Assembly (NCBI GenBank): GCA_012934845.2 | Contig: WNNJ02000423.1 | Location: 124,001-188,000 of the forward strand | Origin: Pomphorhynchus laevis | Lineage: Eukaryota; Acanthocephala; Palaeacanthocephala; Echinorhynchida; Pomphorhynchidae | Direction: 5' to 3' | Length of the DNA stretch: 64,000 bases | Shown: piece by piece, positions 53,824 to 63,257 of the stretch | Numbering within the stretch: position 1 is the first letter of the stretch | Layout of the letters: each line of letters opens with the position of its first letter | Position numbers and translations under genes: made by a program | The notes under the pieces: generated by a model | The model's database searches: none | Told to the model about the DNA's origin: nothing | Seen by the model: the letters and a program-made list of their open reading frames with translations, nothing else

Positions 53824-56151
53824 ATGCGTCTACTGAGCAGTGGCGGGGAGAATTCAAGGATATTGCAGTTATCCGATAAATGTGGGAATATAACGGTATT
53901 TGAGAAGCTAAAAAGTCTGCATCCGAAACCATCCCCGTTAGACGTTAAATGTCTTCTTTATTCATATATTGATGAATGTCCTCAGTTTAGCAATGTAATT
54001 TTTCGGGACATTAACGCAGATGATGTTCAAAGAGCCTCTAAACGAACCAACGGATGTGCAGGTCCTTCCGGACTGGATGCAAGCCATTGGAGGTCAATGC
54101 TGACTCAATACGAACCTGAATCCAGAAATCTTGCAGATCAGGTAGCGGAATTTGCAATTCGCATTGCTACTGACATAATAGATGATGTCCAACTCGAAGC
54201 ATACAAGGTATGCAGATTAATACCCCTAGATAAGTGTCCGGGAGTTCGACCTATAGGAATTGGGCAAGTCCTTCGTCGCATCGTCGGTAGAATAATTTCA
54301 AGCCGTATACGCAAGCAAGTAATAAAAGTTTCAGGCAAAACACAGCTATGTGAAGGTCAACGCTGCGGCACTGAGTTCGGAATACACTCTATAAGAAATG
54401 AATATGAGAGATCTGATGAACACTGTATTTTAATGCTGGACGCCGAAAACGCATTTAATAGCATCAACAGATCAATCGCACTCGAGAATATGATCAAAGT
54501 ATGTCCAAGTCTGTCGATAATCCTTGCAAATTGTTATTTCTCTCCTTCTACATTATCTGTACACAAAGATATAATTCTCTCTGAGGAAGGGTTCACCCAA
54601 GGTGATCCCCTTGCAATGTGTGCATACGCAGCTGCTTCACTGCCGCTAATTCAAGACCTCAGAACTAGATTTCCTGATATTGTTCATCGCTGGTACGCAG
54701 ACGACGGAGTATGCGTAGGGCGCTATGAAGATTTGTTATCGCTGTGGGACTATATCTACGATATAAGCCCAAGATACGGATTCCATTTAAATCCATTAAA
54801 ATGTACCATCTTAATACATCAGGGCTCTTCATTCAGGGATGGCGAATGTTTTAAACAAAGAGGAGTACAAGTGTCAACTCGTGGTGTTAAGCTACTAGGC
54901 AGTTTTATAGGAGAATCAGACTACATAAGTGAAAACGTTGAGAAAATGACTGCAAAGTGGGTTGTTCAAATCGAAACACTGAGAGAATTGGCCTTGATAG
55001 ACAGTCAAGTCGCTTTTACAATGCTTACTAAAGGCCTACAATTCCGATGGACGCACCTAAAACGCACCTGTTTACTAAACCCAGTGTGGCTCTTCCGACT
55101 GGACACTGCACTTTTTAACAATCGTGTACCTGCTATAACTGGTAAGATCAATCTTAATCAACAGTGGGAATCAATTCTATACCTACCGATTGGACTAGGT
55201 GGACTTGGCATAATAAAACCTAGTGTAAATACAATAACAAAATATGAAAACTCCAAACGTATGTGTGCCCCCTTCTTAAATATCAAAGCAGCTCTATTGG
55301 ATGATGAACAGCAACACATATCCTGCAAAATTAAACAAGAGAAAAAGATAGCACAAAACGTGGAAGCACATACGGTTATAAGCAGCTTAAATTTGGCACA
55401 GCAGAATTTACTCAAACACATCGCTGACGCTCCCGGATCTTCACTGTGGTTAAGCAGTTTTCCTTCCATCTACTATAAACGCGTCCTATTAAGACAACAA
55501 TTCCAAGACGCACTTGCAACACGCTTCGGATGGAGTCCAAACGATATTTCCGACAAATACACTTGTGGCGAAAAACTCAATATCTCTCACGCCCAATCGT
55601 GTAAAATAGGAGGAATCCCCATCATTCGACATAATATTATACGCGACGTAATTGGTTCAGCTCTAAATGATGTATGCTATAACGTATTAGCCGAACCATG
55701 TCTTGCACCAGTTCCTGAAGGGATGATTTTTGAGAATGATTCTACCACAAAGGATAGATCTGCTAGGCTTGATTTAGTATGCAACGGTCTTTTTGGCGAT
55801 TCGACGGAGCGGTCCTTCATGGACGTTTGTGTTTTTAATCCACTTGCTCAGTCTTACGCTTTGAATATGCAGAGTTCACATACCTATCATGAAAACAAGA
55901 AACGGAGTAAGTACTTAGAGAGAGTTACAAAACTCGAATGCGCCGGATTAATTCCTCTCACTTTCTCTACTGTAGGAAACATAGGCCCATCTGCTAAAAA
56001 TATGTTGGTGATCATCGCAAGCAAGCAAGCCCGAAAGCATGGATCGACATACAGCGAGTGTGTCACTTCACTGCGAGCAGACGTTTCTTTCGCCCTCGCA
56101 AGATGCTCGTCCTTAGCATTACGTCGGTCTTCGGTTAGACAAATTCATTAA
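53824..56151 (+). CDS. Reverse transcriptase with C-terminal restriction-like endonuclease (R2-type)
   Basis: 775 codons, open throughout. RT: CAGPSGLDASHW (78-89), RLIPLDKCPGVRPIGIG (131-147), MLDAENAFNSINR (204-216), EGFTQGDPLAMCAYA (255-269), WYADDGVCVG (290-299) and GFHLNPLKC, then the thumb with LGGLGIIKP. After it comes a zinc-finger-like C-G-x6-H-x4-C-x-x-GG (about 580-597) with RHNIIRD (about 602). A PD-(D/E)xK-like nuclease follows, with ARLDLVCNG (about 646) and ERSFMDVCVFNP (about 660-671). The enzyme would nick DNA and prime reverse transcription from the nick. The first ATG is probably not the start, because the upstream phase (53406-53816) is the same protein. The intact length suggests recent activity apart from the N-terminal slips. 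Confidence 0.88.
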   Translation: MRLLSSGGENSRILQLSDKCGNITVFEKLKSLHPKPSPLDVKCLLYSYIDECPQFSNVIFRDINADDVQRASKRTNGCAGPSGLDASHWRSMLTQYEPESRNLADQVAEFAIRIATDIIDDVQLEAYKVCRLIPLDKCPGVRPIGIGQVLRRIVGRIISSRIRKQVIKVSGKTQLCEGQRCGTEFGIHSIRNEYERSDEHCILMLDAENAFNSINRSIALENMIKVCPSLSIILANCYFSPSTLSVHKDIILSEEGFTQGDPLAMCAYAAASLPLIQDLRTRFPDIVHRWYADDGVCVGRYEDLLSLWDYIYDISPRYGFHLNPLKCTILIHQGSSFRDGECFKQRGVQVSTRGVKLLGSFIGESDYISENVEKMTAKWVVQIETLRELALIDSQVAFTMLTKGLQFRWTHLKRTCLLNPVWLFRLDTALFNNRVPAITGKINLNQQWESILYLPIGLGGLGIIKPSVNTITKYENSKRMCAPFLNIKAALLDDEQQHISCKIKQEKKIAQNVEAHTVISSLNLAQQNLLKHIADAPGSSLWLSSFPSIYYKRVLLRQQFQDALATRFGWSPNDISDKYTCGEKLNISHAQSCKIGGIPIIRHNIIRDVIGSALNDVCYNVLAEPCLAPVPEGMIFENDSTTKDRSARLDLVCNGLFGDSTERSFMDVCVFNPLAQSYALNMQSSHTYHENKKRSKYLERVTKLECAGLIPLTFSTVGNIGPSAKNMLVIIASKQARKHGSTYSECVTSLRADVSFALARCSSLALRRSSVRQIH

Positions 56152-56258
56152 CAATTAACTACAATCTTAATATTGTAACCTTCAACTAACTTGACCTATC
56201 ATAATATATTGTATATATAGTACGTTTTGTGTTGAAGCCCATTTGCGGGAACTCCAAA

Positions 56259-56330
56259 AATATTAGTACATTATTATTACATTATAAATATTATTACATT
56301 AATAAATATTATTAATTAATATTAATGGAG
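56259..56330. repeat. AT-rich junction used by several insertions
   Basis: AATATTATTACATTAATA-type words sit between the R2-type 3' end and the 3' end of the two-ORF LINE. TAATTAATATTAAT at 56313-56326 recurs at 60801-60814, on the far side of that LINE, and may be its target duplication. Confidence 0.55.
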
Positions 56331-56535
56331 AGAAAATTTATTGCCATCGCGCCTCTCGGCTTCGACAAAATATAAAAGAAAGAAAATATAGTTACAATAA
56401 ATCAAAAACATTCAATTTAAACGGATGCTGATGTTAGACGTTGTACCATTACATTGCATCTTCTCTTCGTCATATACTATGCCCCTAATGCTTCTGCACT
56501 TTTCCTCTTAAAAGGCCTCAGATAGATCGTGCACT

Positions 56536-59364
56536 TTACTTCATACGATCAATATCTTGCAAACTCAAATGCTGCAAATATGGACATTCGAAAATATGAA
56601 GCAAGGACCAGCAAGCGCACAAACAAAATTTGCACGAACAGCACGACGATCGCGAATGTAAAGGAATGTGTATACGACAAATCTTATCGTGGTACCCATG
56701 AGTAGAGAAACGCCAAACCAATGGCCGCTTACAATTGTGTGAATTTTTCCAATGTTGTTGACAGACAACTGGCGTTAAAAAGTGTTCCGGATCAATCCCC
56801 GATATTTTCTTGTTAAATATTTCTAGATTTGCAGTATAATTAACAGTTTCGACCATATTAAGAAGACTGCGCAGATATACGGATAAAGGTGGGACAGCTG
56901 CCAAGGTATAAACTAGTGTAGATGATGTCTTTGGTGAAACTCCCACTATGCGCTTTAAGAATCTTGCCTGACATCTGTCGAGCTGCATGAAATTACCGGA
57001 AGTCAAATCATTCCACACAACGGAAAGACCATAACTAATCATGGGCAACAACATGACTCTGAAATACCTCATTGCACCCTCGAAAGAGAGACTCCCCAGA
57101 TTATGGATCAAACTCGTTGCCGTAATTATTTTTGTCGCCTTGCGTTCCAAGTGTTCAGCAAAACTCCAACGCGAAGTGAGGGACATTCCTAGATAAGTAT
57201 ACGAACGCGAAAATTCCAGCGGCTCGCCATGAAATGTGAGCTGATCATGCTTGCATCGTGGACCACCCTTACGAAACTTGACGACTTTGGTTTTTTCGAT
57301 GTTAACCTTCATTTTGTTAGATATACAATAATGATATAACGCATCTAAGGCTCTTTGAGAAGAGGATATAGTATCCGACACTATAGCAAGATCATCTGCA
57401 TACATCACTGACCATACCCTATTCGAATTTCGACATAGGCAGTTTGGGAGGTCCATAACGAAGAAGGCAAAAAGTAGGGGGCTAAGAGGATCTCCTTGCA
57501 ATACACCACGGTTTACGCAGAAGGATTGTGAGAACAGAATCCCGTCAAATATTCTAAGTGTACTTGGTTGAAGGATGCTGCTTATAAGCTGAAGAAAGCG
57601 GCCATATACTTTAGCGCCATGTTCAACCTTTCTCAATAATAAGTTTCGATCTATGGAATCAAAAGCCTTCTCAAAGTCCACAAAGATCGTGTAGAGTGAT
57701 TTATGCGCTTCAAACTTTTCTATTACACGTGCTCGTAAAACTCTCAGAGCATCACTCGTACTTCTACCTTGTCGAAATCCATATTGCTCAAATGGAAGTA
57801 AATGTTGCCGATATCTAATTAGTCGTATACAAACGATCTGCGTCAAGAGTTTATATGAATGATTCAGGAGCGATATACCACGATAGGAATCAGGAAGATC
57901 TCTATTACCCTTACCTTTATAAAGAACCTTCACCATTCCCTCTCTCCATTTCTGAGGTAGCGGATCTCCACATAGAAACGAGTTAAACATATGTAACCAA
58001 TAATTGCTAAGAAGTGAGAGAGATGATTTTAGATGTTCTACACATACGTCATCGGGACCAGCGGCTTTTTTGTTTGACATGCGTAACAGTGCTGATTCAA
58101 CTTCTTCGCTAGTAATCAACGAGTTAATTGGATCTGAGTCTACCAACGTAATCGGGATATTTCTAGTCGAGCTTTGAATGTTATTTAGGACGACGATGGT
58201 ATCATCATGTAATACTTTTTTAAAATGAACGAGCCATTGATCTAAAGGAATTCTAGATCCGTCATCTTTTCGTTTTGGTTTTATTTTCCATGGGTATAGT
58301 TCCGCACTATCTAAACGATCAGCTTCCATAGCAATTAATGTTGCCCTTTTATACTCACGCATGTGTGTGTTATACAAGCGTCTCGATTGAGTATAACTAT
58401 CCGATACGTGCAATTCATAACGACGTCTTCTGCTTTCAGATATAAGACGAGATTGAAGTCTACGAAGCCAAGTCGGGATATGCATAATTTTCTTAAGATG
58501 AGGCATTATGTTTCGTACTTTCTTATGTGAACATGCGCTTAGAATCGCCTTCGAGATACAACTAAGACTATCATCATATTTCCGTCCTTTGAGAAATTGA
58601 AAAGCCACTTCAATCTGAGAAACATTCAGCTTTTGAATCTGTAATACCCTACTGTGCTTAGAAGTTTTCGGTTGTTCTGGATGTTTATATGAATTTAAGA
58701 AACGGAGCTTTACGGGTTTATGCTTACGTGTAAGAGTCCATGAGTAAGATAATTCTAATTTCATGCGTATAACTGAGACATTGGTGAAAACTATATCAAT
58801 ACAAGATTTTCCGTTTGGAGCCTCGTATGACCATTTTTCTGATGGTACGTGCAGTTTAATGTTCATTGACTCAAAAAATACACACAGTAGACGAAGTTTC
58901 TCGGGGATAGGCAGTTCAAAACGTGCATTAAAATCACCTGCAATTACAACAGTTTTAGAACAAACTGACTCGCTTAAAAAAGAAGACAATTCGTCAATAA
59001 TGTCCGATGCGGAATGGCTAGGGTTGAAATAACATCCGATTATTGATAGGGTGGCAGAATCTACAAGTATCGCGTTATCAGAATAACTATAAGACCATTG
59101 TGATATTATGGGTTTTATTGCAACTAAAAGCCCCCCACTAGGGCGGCCACGTTTTGCCATTACAGCAGGAATATCGAAGGAATAAAAACCAGGCAGAGAA
59201 ATGGATGTTGTGGAGAACGTTTCAGTTAGTATTACAATATCGAACAGCCGAACCCAACTATTAAATTCTTCTGACATTAAACATTTAAATCCTTCTACAT
59301 TATATAGAAGAAGCGAACAAGAGTCTGCGCTATCTGTGTCTGAAACCTGAGTACTCCCATCCAT
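56536..59364 (-). CDS. LINE B ORF2: AP endonuclease plus reverse transcriptase
   Basis: 942 codons. Endonuclease: YNVEG (Asn 22), VILTETF (Glu 48), RPSGGLLVAI, VIAGDFNAR (143-148), SCIDIVFTN (about 187-195) and W-T-L-T-R-K-H-K-P with His 215, so all catalytic positions are present. RT: NKKAAGPDDVCVEHLK (431-446), YGFRQGRSTSDAL (528-540), FVDFEKAFDSIDR (561-573), GVLQGDPLSPLLFAFF (620-635), MYADDLAIV (654-662) and MKVNIEKTKVVKFRKGG. The C-terminus has a C-C-x-C-x2-C-x-C-x-C run and W-S-L-L-H-I-F-E-C, a zinc-knuckle-like end. The protein nicks and reverse-transcribes in target-primed fashion. The Met at 59364 lies six bases after the ORF1 stop, consistent with re-initiation or coupled translation. 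Clade undecided (Jockey/CR1-like features). Confidence 0.9.
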   Translation of the reverse strand: MDGSTQVSDTDSADSCSLLLYNVEGFKCLMSEEFNSWVRLFDIVILTETFSTTSISLPGFYSFDIPAVMAKRGRPSGGLLVAIKPIISQWSYSYSDNAILVDSATLSIIGCYFNPSHSASDIIDELSSFLSESVCSKTVVIAGDFNARFELPIPEKLRLLCVFFESMNIKLHVPSEKWSYEAPNGKSCIDIVFTNVSVIRMKLELSYSWTLTRKHKPVKLRFLNSYKHPEQPKTSKHSRVLQIQKLNVSQIEVAFQFLKGRKYDDSLSCISKAILSACSHKKVRNIMPHLKKIMHIPTWLRRLQSRLISESRRRRYELHVSDSYTQSRRLYNTHMREYKRATLIAMEADRLDSAELYPWKIKPKRKDDGSRIPLDQWLVHFKKVLHDDTIVVLNNIQSSTRNIPITLVDSDPINSLITSEEVESALLRMSNKKAAGPDDVCVEHLKSSLSLLSNYWLHMFNSFLCGDPLPQKWREGMVKVLYKGKGNRDLPDSYRGISLLNHSYKLLTQIVCIRLIRYRQHLLPFEQYGFRQGRSTSDALRVLRARVIEKFEAHKSLYTIFVDFEKAFDSIDRNLLLRKVEHGAKVYGRFLQLISSILQPSTLRIFDGILFSQSFCVNRGVLQGDPLSPLLFAFFVMDLPNCLCRNSNRVWSVMYADDLAIVSDTISSSQRALDALYHYCISNKMKVNIEKTKVVKFRKGGPRCKHDQLTFHGEPLEFSRSYTYLGMSLTSRWSFAEHLERKATKIITATSLIHNLGSLSFEGAMRYFRVMLLPMISYGLSVVWNDLTSGNFMQLDRCQARFLKRIVGVSPKTSSTLVYTLAAVPPLSVYLRSLLNMVETVNYTANLEIFNKKISGIDPEHFLTPVVCQQHWKNSHNCKRPLVWRFSTHGYHDKICRIHIPLHSRSSCCSCKFCLCACWSLLHIFECPYLQHLSLQDIDRMK

Positions 59365-59370
59365 TGGCAG

Positions 59371-60729
59371 TCATATGGTTTGGTCTGGGGTTGTTTTGGA
59401 GAGATCTTGGCTCTGGGTAAATACTTGGTTAAGCTCATCGTTCTGTTTGACAGGAGGTCGTTCCCTATGTTCAAGTCTCACAACCTTTGATTCGCGGATT
59501 ATGTATCTATGGAATGGATCGGCTCTAATTTGTTCCTTTAGGTGTTCACGCAATTTTCTGTACGCTTCTCGTTCGGGGATGGATCTATCAGGGTGCAAAA
59601 ATATATTCTTAAAACGTTCATCATACTTTAATCTGAAAGACTGCGAAAGTATCTCACTAACCGAAAACTCATCAAGCGAAACAACCGCCCATGATGGAAT
59701 ATCCTTTCGTTTACTTGGAAGGCGATTTACTCGTATTTTCTTATCAGGAGGAATTAAATGACCAGTAACAGCCAGGATGTCTCTCACAATGTTGTGATCA
59801 GTTTCACTAACAGGTAACCCTCTTATTATAATGTTGCCAGATCTTTTTGCCTGCTCGTGACAAACCTGCATTATATCTAACGCTGATGCTGGAGACTTAC
59901 GCGATACGTCACAAGTAGCCATAACAGTTCGGGCGACCTGTTGTCGAACAACACTCGCAAATGTTCGAGAGAATGTTTCGCCACCTTTGCTATTCCTATC
60001 ATCCGACGTCCGATTAGGTAACTTATTAACGATTTCCCTAAGTTCATTGATTTCCATTTTCAGTGCGTTAATTGAGTCCTCTGTGGAACGAAGAGCGTTT
60101 TCGTATAAATTGTGGCGCTTCGCTGAACAAGCACCGCAGAGAAAATCTTGCAAGAAAAAGTTCCGTGATATAGAGCGCGGCGAACGAACTAGTGTTCTCA
60201 ACGAACAATTGTCTTCTGTGCATTCCAAATCTAAGGTGACAAATTCTGTTGTATCCTGAAAACAGAGATTAGAAGAGAGGTGGTTATAACTATTGGAATC
60301 AGCTCTTTTTGTTGATGGCCTTTCAATCGAACTCTCGACGTTCCTGCATGCTGACAGTTTTTCCGATCGATTTGAACATCTAGACCCTACAAAGCAGTTA
60401 GTGCACGATCTACCTGCTCGGGCACAAGCACAGTTTTTACAGACAGCGTTTGATCCATTACAGCAACAGCATCGTTTAGTATTAATTCGATCACACGCAA
60501 CCGATTTGTTTTCATTCATTGTGATTCTGGCGTTGTGGTTAAGCGCGGTATGATCGTTGACTTCAACATTAATCCCCGGTTTCAATCGGCCGTCTTTGAA
60601 GGCTAATTGTAGCTCCTCATCCGAATCGCTAGATGACTCGGCGTCAGTTTTGTCGCGCATCAAATTCGTCCGTTGTTTTGATTGTCTAGATTGTTTTGAT
60701 TGTTTTGTCTTGATTGTTTTGATTGACAA
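59371..60729 (-). CDS. LINE B ORF1: cysteine-cluster, coiled-coil nucleic-acid-binding protein
   Basis: 452 codons. The start is a basic Lys/Gln/Ser repeat (TKQSKQSRQSKQRTN) that reflects a GATTGTTTT repeat in the DNA. An acidic stretch (DAESSSDSDEE) follows, then a cysteine cluster at 87-118 (RCCCCNGSNAVCKNCAC, ARAGRSCTNC, then RCSNR). A further C-x3-C and C-x2-C pair follows (TEDNCSL, LCGACS), and a short coiled coil (STEDSINALKMEINELREIV). Next comes a fold starting NIIIRGLPVSETDHNIVRDI and ending RYIIRESKVVRLEHRERPP, as in RRM-like ORF1 proteins that coat LINE RNA. The stop lies six bases before ORF2. The cluster is strikingly like that at 53139-53360. Confidence 0.85.
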   Translation of the reverse strand: MSIKTIKTKQSKQSRQSKQRTNLMRDKTDAESSSDSDEELQLAFKDGRLKPGINVEVNDHTALNHNARITMNENKSVACDRINTKRCCCCNGSNAVCKNCACARAGRSCTNCFVGSRCSNRSEKLSACRNVESSIERPSTKRADSNSYNHLSSNLCFQDTTEFVTLDLECTEDNCSLRTLVRSPRSISRNFFLQDFLCGACSAKRHNLYENALRSTEDSINALKMEINELREIVNKLPNRTSDDRNSKGGETFSRTFASVVRQQVARTVMATCDVSRKSPASALDIMQVCHEQAKRSGNIIIRGLPVSETDHNIVRDILAVTGHLIPPDKKIRVNRLPSKRKDIPSWAVVSLDEFSVSEILSQSFRLKYDERFKNIFLHPDRSIPEREAYRKLREHLKEQIRADPFHRYIIRESKVVRLEHRERPPVKQNDELNQVFTQSQDLSKTTPDQTI

Positions 60730-60879
60730 TAATTAATAATTGTATGTTATTTATCTCAAATGTATGTTATTTATCTCAAACTTTTTTTTAACGTCTTTTA
60801 TAATTAATATTAATAAATATTATTATAAATATTATATAAATATCATTATAAATATTATTACTTTAAATATTATTACACG

Positions 60880-61641
60880 AAAACTTCCACTTAACCTCTA
60901 ACGAATTCACCGATGTCATTTCAACGCGATATGGTTTAATGCCAAACAACCTAGTCGGTAAACACTACCAATGCGGAGCTGAATTAGAGGTCGGACATGC
61001 CTTCTCATGCAGAAAAGGTGGCCTCCCAACCATCAGGCACAATGCGTTACGTGACATAATTGCTCATGAACTAACCAGTGTGTGTCACTGCGTGGAAATC
61101 GAACCTCAATTATCCCCAGTTCCTGACAACCTTACATTTGACGCGTCAAACACTTTAAGAGAATATGGAGCAAGGCTAGACGCGGTAGGAACAGGACTCA
61201 ACGGCACACGATATGAGCGGACATTCTTGGATGTCAGTGTCTTTTCCATTTTTGCTCAATCGTTTTATAACCGAGCCCTCTCGTCCTCGTTCGAGTACAA
61301 GGAGAACAGGAAGATTTCTAAATACGAAGAGAGTGATAACAGTCGAAAAAGGTTCGTTTGTAACTTTTATCTTATCATCGTCAGGTGGACTTGGAGATAG
61401 CGCTCGATCTTTAATAAAATCAATCGCTACTGCAAAATCAAGACTGAGCCTCACTAGCTACGCCGACATAATATCAAACCTTAAAAGCAGGTTGTCGTTT
61501 GAAGTGGCCCGTGCTTCATCCGCGTGCCTCCGAGCCCCGAGAAGTTAGAGAGGGAACGCGCAGACCAACATTTAATAAGTTTAAATTAGTTCTAAAAAAT
61601 TAATTTTTAATTTAACATTTCGGACCCATTTGCGGGTAACC
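60880..61641 (+). mobile_element. R2-type LINE, 3' fragment
   Basis: Nuclease part of the R2-type protein: VGKHYQCGAELEVGHAFSCR, KGGLPTIRHNALRD, VEIEPQLSPVPD, ARLDAVGTGLNGTRYERTFL and DVSVFSIFAQS (60939-61310). After one shift it continues GLGDSARSLIKSIATAKSRL and FEVARASSACLRAPRS to a stop at 61548. The 3' end is GGACCCATTTGCGGGTAACC (61622-61641). The RT is missing (5' truncation near 60880), and AT repeats lie on both sides. Confidence 0.82.
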
Positions 61642-61694
61642 TTATATTGTGTATAATAATAATTCTTTATAAAAAATATTATTACATTAATATA

Positions 61695-63076
61695 GGTTCC
61701 CGCAAATGGGCCTTAATTTACAATTTTAAAGAAAAAACCTCACCAAGCCAGTTTTAATATTCAAAAAGTCACTAAATTATTCTTCCTTGATTAAGCATAA
61801 ATCCCTTTGAGGACGATTTATAGTTGATCGAGCTCCACGGGCATATCGAGAAGACATCTATGCAAGGATAACGCTGATGCCACTACGTAATCTGCTTATT
61901 TCATCGTTGTATGAGCTGTTATGACTCCTTGCTAGGGAGCCCGCGATTCTTTTTAACAGGATTGCCGCTTCCGTACCCGCCCCACCAAGCATCGAAAATA
62001 TTACGGGAATAAATGACGCATGCTCTATGCTATTTACTCTCTCAAGATACTTCCTTTTCTTCCTTAGTTCATGATATTCGAAGCATGATCCATTACTCTT
62101 ACTGGAGTTAGAGGTAGCGTATGCGTTGAACACGCAGATATCAAGGAAAGTACACTCCGTTCTGTTTCCAAAGATTCCGGAACATGATATGTCAAGTCTC
62201 GCTTCACGATCAATAGTTGTACCGTGATTTTGGAAGCATATTTCATCATGCAGAGGGGATAGTTTTGGCTCGATTGCTACGTTACAACATTCGGATAATC
62301 TATTCGCTAGAAAATCACGGACGGCATCGTGTCTCATTGATGGCAAGCCGCCTAAAGGGCACGAGAAAGTGTGTGATATCGAGTTTTGTTCTTTACATTG
62401 GCAGTATTTCGGTGATGAGGGATGGAGAAATCCGTATCTGGTGGCTAGTGCATCTTGAAAGACTGTATTACTTTTTCTGGAAAAATAACTGTTTGTTGGG
62501 TATGCTGACAATCACGAAGATGATCCAGATACTGATGCATGCTCGATGGCTTTCTTGAGAGTAGGGTCAACCTGATTTATAACGTCATTGCGATTCATCC
62601 TTTCCGCTTTTAAACGGTTAGCACGAATTTCTTTACATAATCTGTTTTGATTATTTATTTGATCTAGCCTTGTAACGTCTCCTAAACAGGGCTCGCACAC
62701 CATACGTGAAGCGTTATATTCTTGGTCTACTAAACGCATAGGGTCTTTAACGCCGATACCACCATCTCTCAAAGTCATGTTAAACACCCTCCATAGAACT
62801 TCATTTGTTTCAATGTCCATTCCAATTAATTCAGTTATCATCGTACTTATCGATTGTGCCATCGCCTCAAACCATTCAATTGAGCAAAGACATGATCGTT
62901 GCATATGTATCCATTTTTGTTGAAGAGATCTTATGAGAGCAACGAAAGCAATCTGTAGCTCTGAACGACCGATTTGTGTGAAACGAGTAACTGTCTCGAT
63001 CAACGAACGTACATCAGATTGAATATGCTCTTTTACAAAGTCATCCTTTCCAATGGGATACCCCAAGGATAACGCT
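61695..63076 (-). mobile_element. R2-type LINE, 3' half
   Basis: Minus strand: GYPIGKDDFVKEHIQSDVRS (63066), IAFVALIRSLQQKWIHMQRS, FNMTLRDGGIGVKDPMRLVD (62780). After a shift it continues QDALATRYGFLHPSSPKYCQ, CKEQNSISHTFSCPLGGLPS, MRHDAVRDFLANRLSECCNV, ARLDISCSGIFGNRTECTFL and DICVFNAYATS (62511-62100), then FSMLGGAGTEAAILLKRIA and SGISVILA, and a 180-bp tail to GGCCCATTTGCGGGAACC (61695-61712). The 13-bp word AGCGTTATCCTTG occurs both at its 5' edge (63064-63076) and inside the C-terminal codons (61863-61875). About three breaks. Confidence 0.82.
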
Positions 63077-63257
63077 TTAATAAAATTAATAATTATTATT
63101 TATCATAATAATTTATAAATTCCCATTTATAAATGGTGAATTTTTGTTATTTAAGCTAAAAATCAGTAAAATCAAAAATTATTTTTGTAAATAGAGAATA
63201 CAAAGATCAGTGGATCAAATGGAAATACAATGCCAAACGTTTCATCCTGACCAATAG

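Larger units (their letters stand above)
53139..56258 (+). mobile_element. R2-superclade LINE, near-complete copy
   Basis: One coding region in three phases: cysteine cluster (53139-53360), conserved N-terminal block (53406-53816), and RT plus nuclease (53824-56151). The 3' end is GCCCATTTGCGGGAACTCC at 56237-56255. It sits between AAATATTAGTACATAA-like sequences on the left and AATATTATTACATTAATAAA-like ones on the right. The 5' start is probably near 52985. There is no apurinic endonuclease; a restriction-like nuclease follows the RT, which is the mark of the R2/R4/NeSL/HERO group. Close relatives of this protein are, to my knowledge, common in cnidarians and sponges. Confidence 0.85.
56331..60800 (-). 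mobile_element. Two-ORF APE-type LINE, apparently whole (LINE B)
   Basis: About 4.5 kb with two uninterrupted ORFs six bases apart, a 200-bp 3' UTR (56331-56535) and a short 5' leader. It is flanked by TAATTAATATTAAT on both sides. It lies between an R2-type copy on its left and an R2-type fragment on its right, all in AATATTATTA-rich DNA. With no stop or shift in 1,394 codons, it is the youngest-looking element in the window. Confidence 0.85.
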
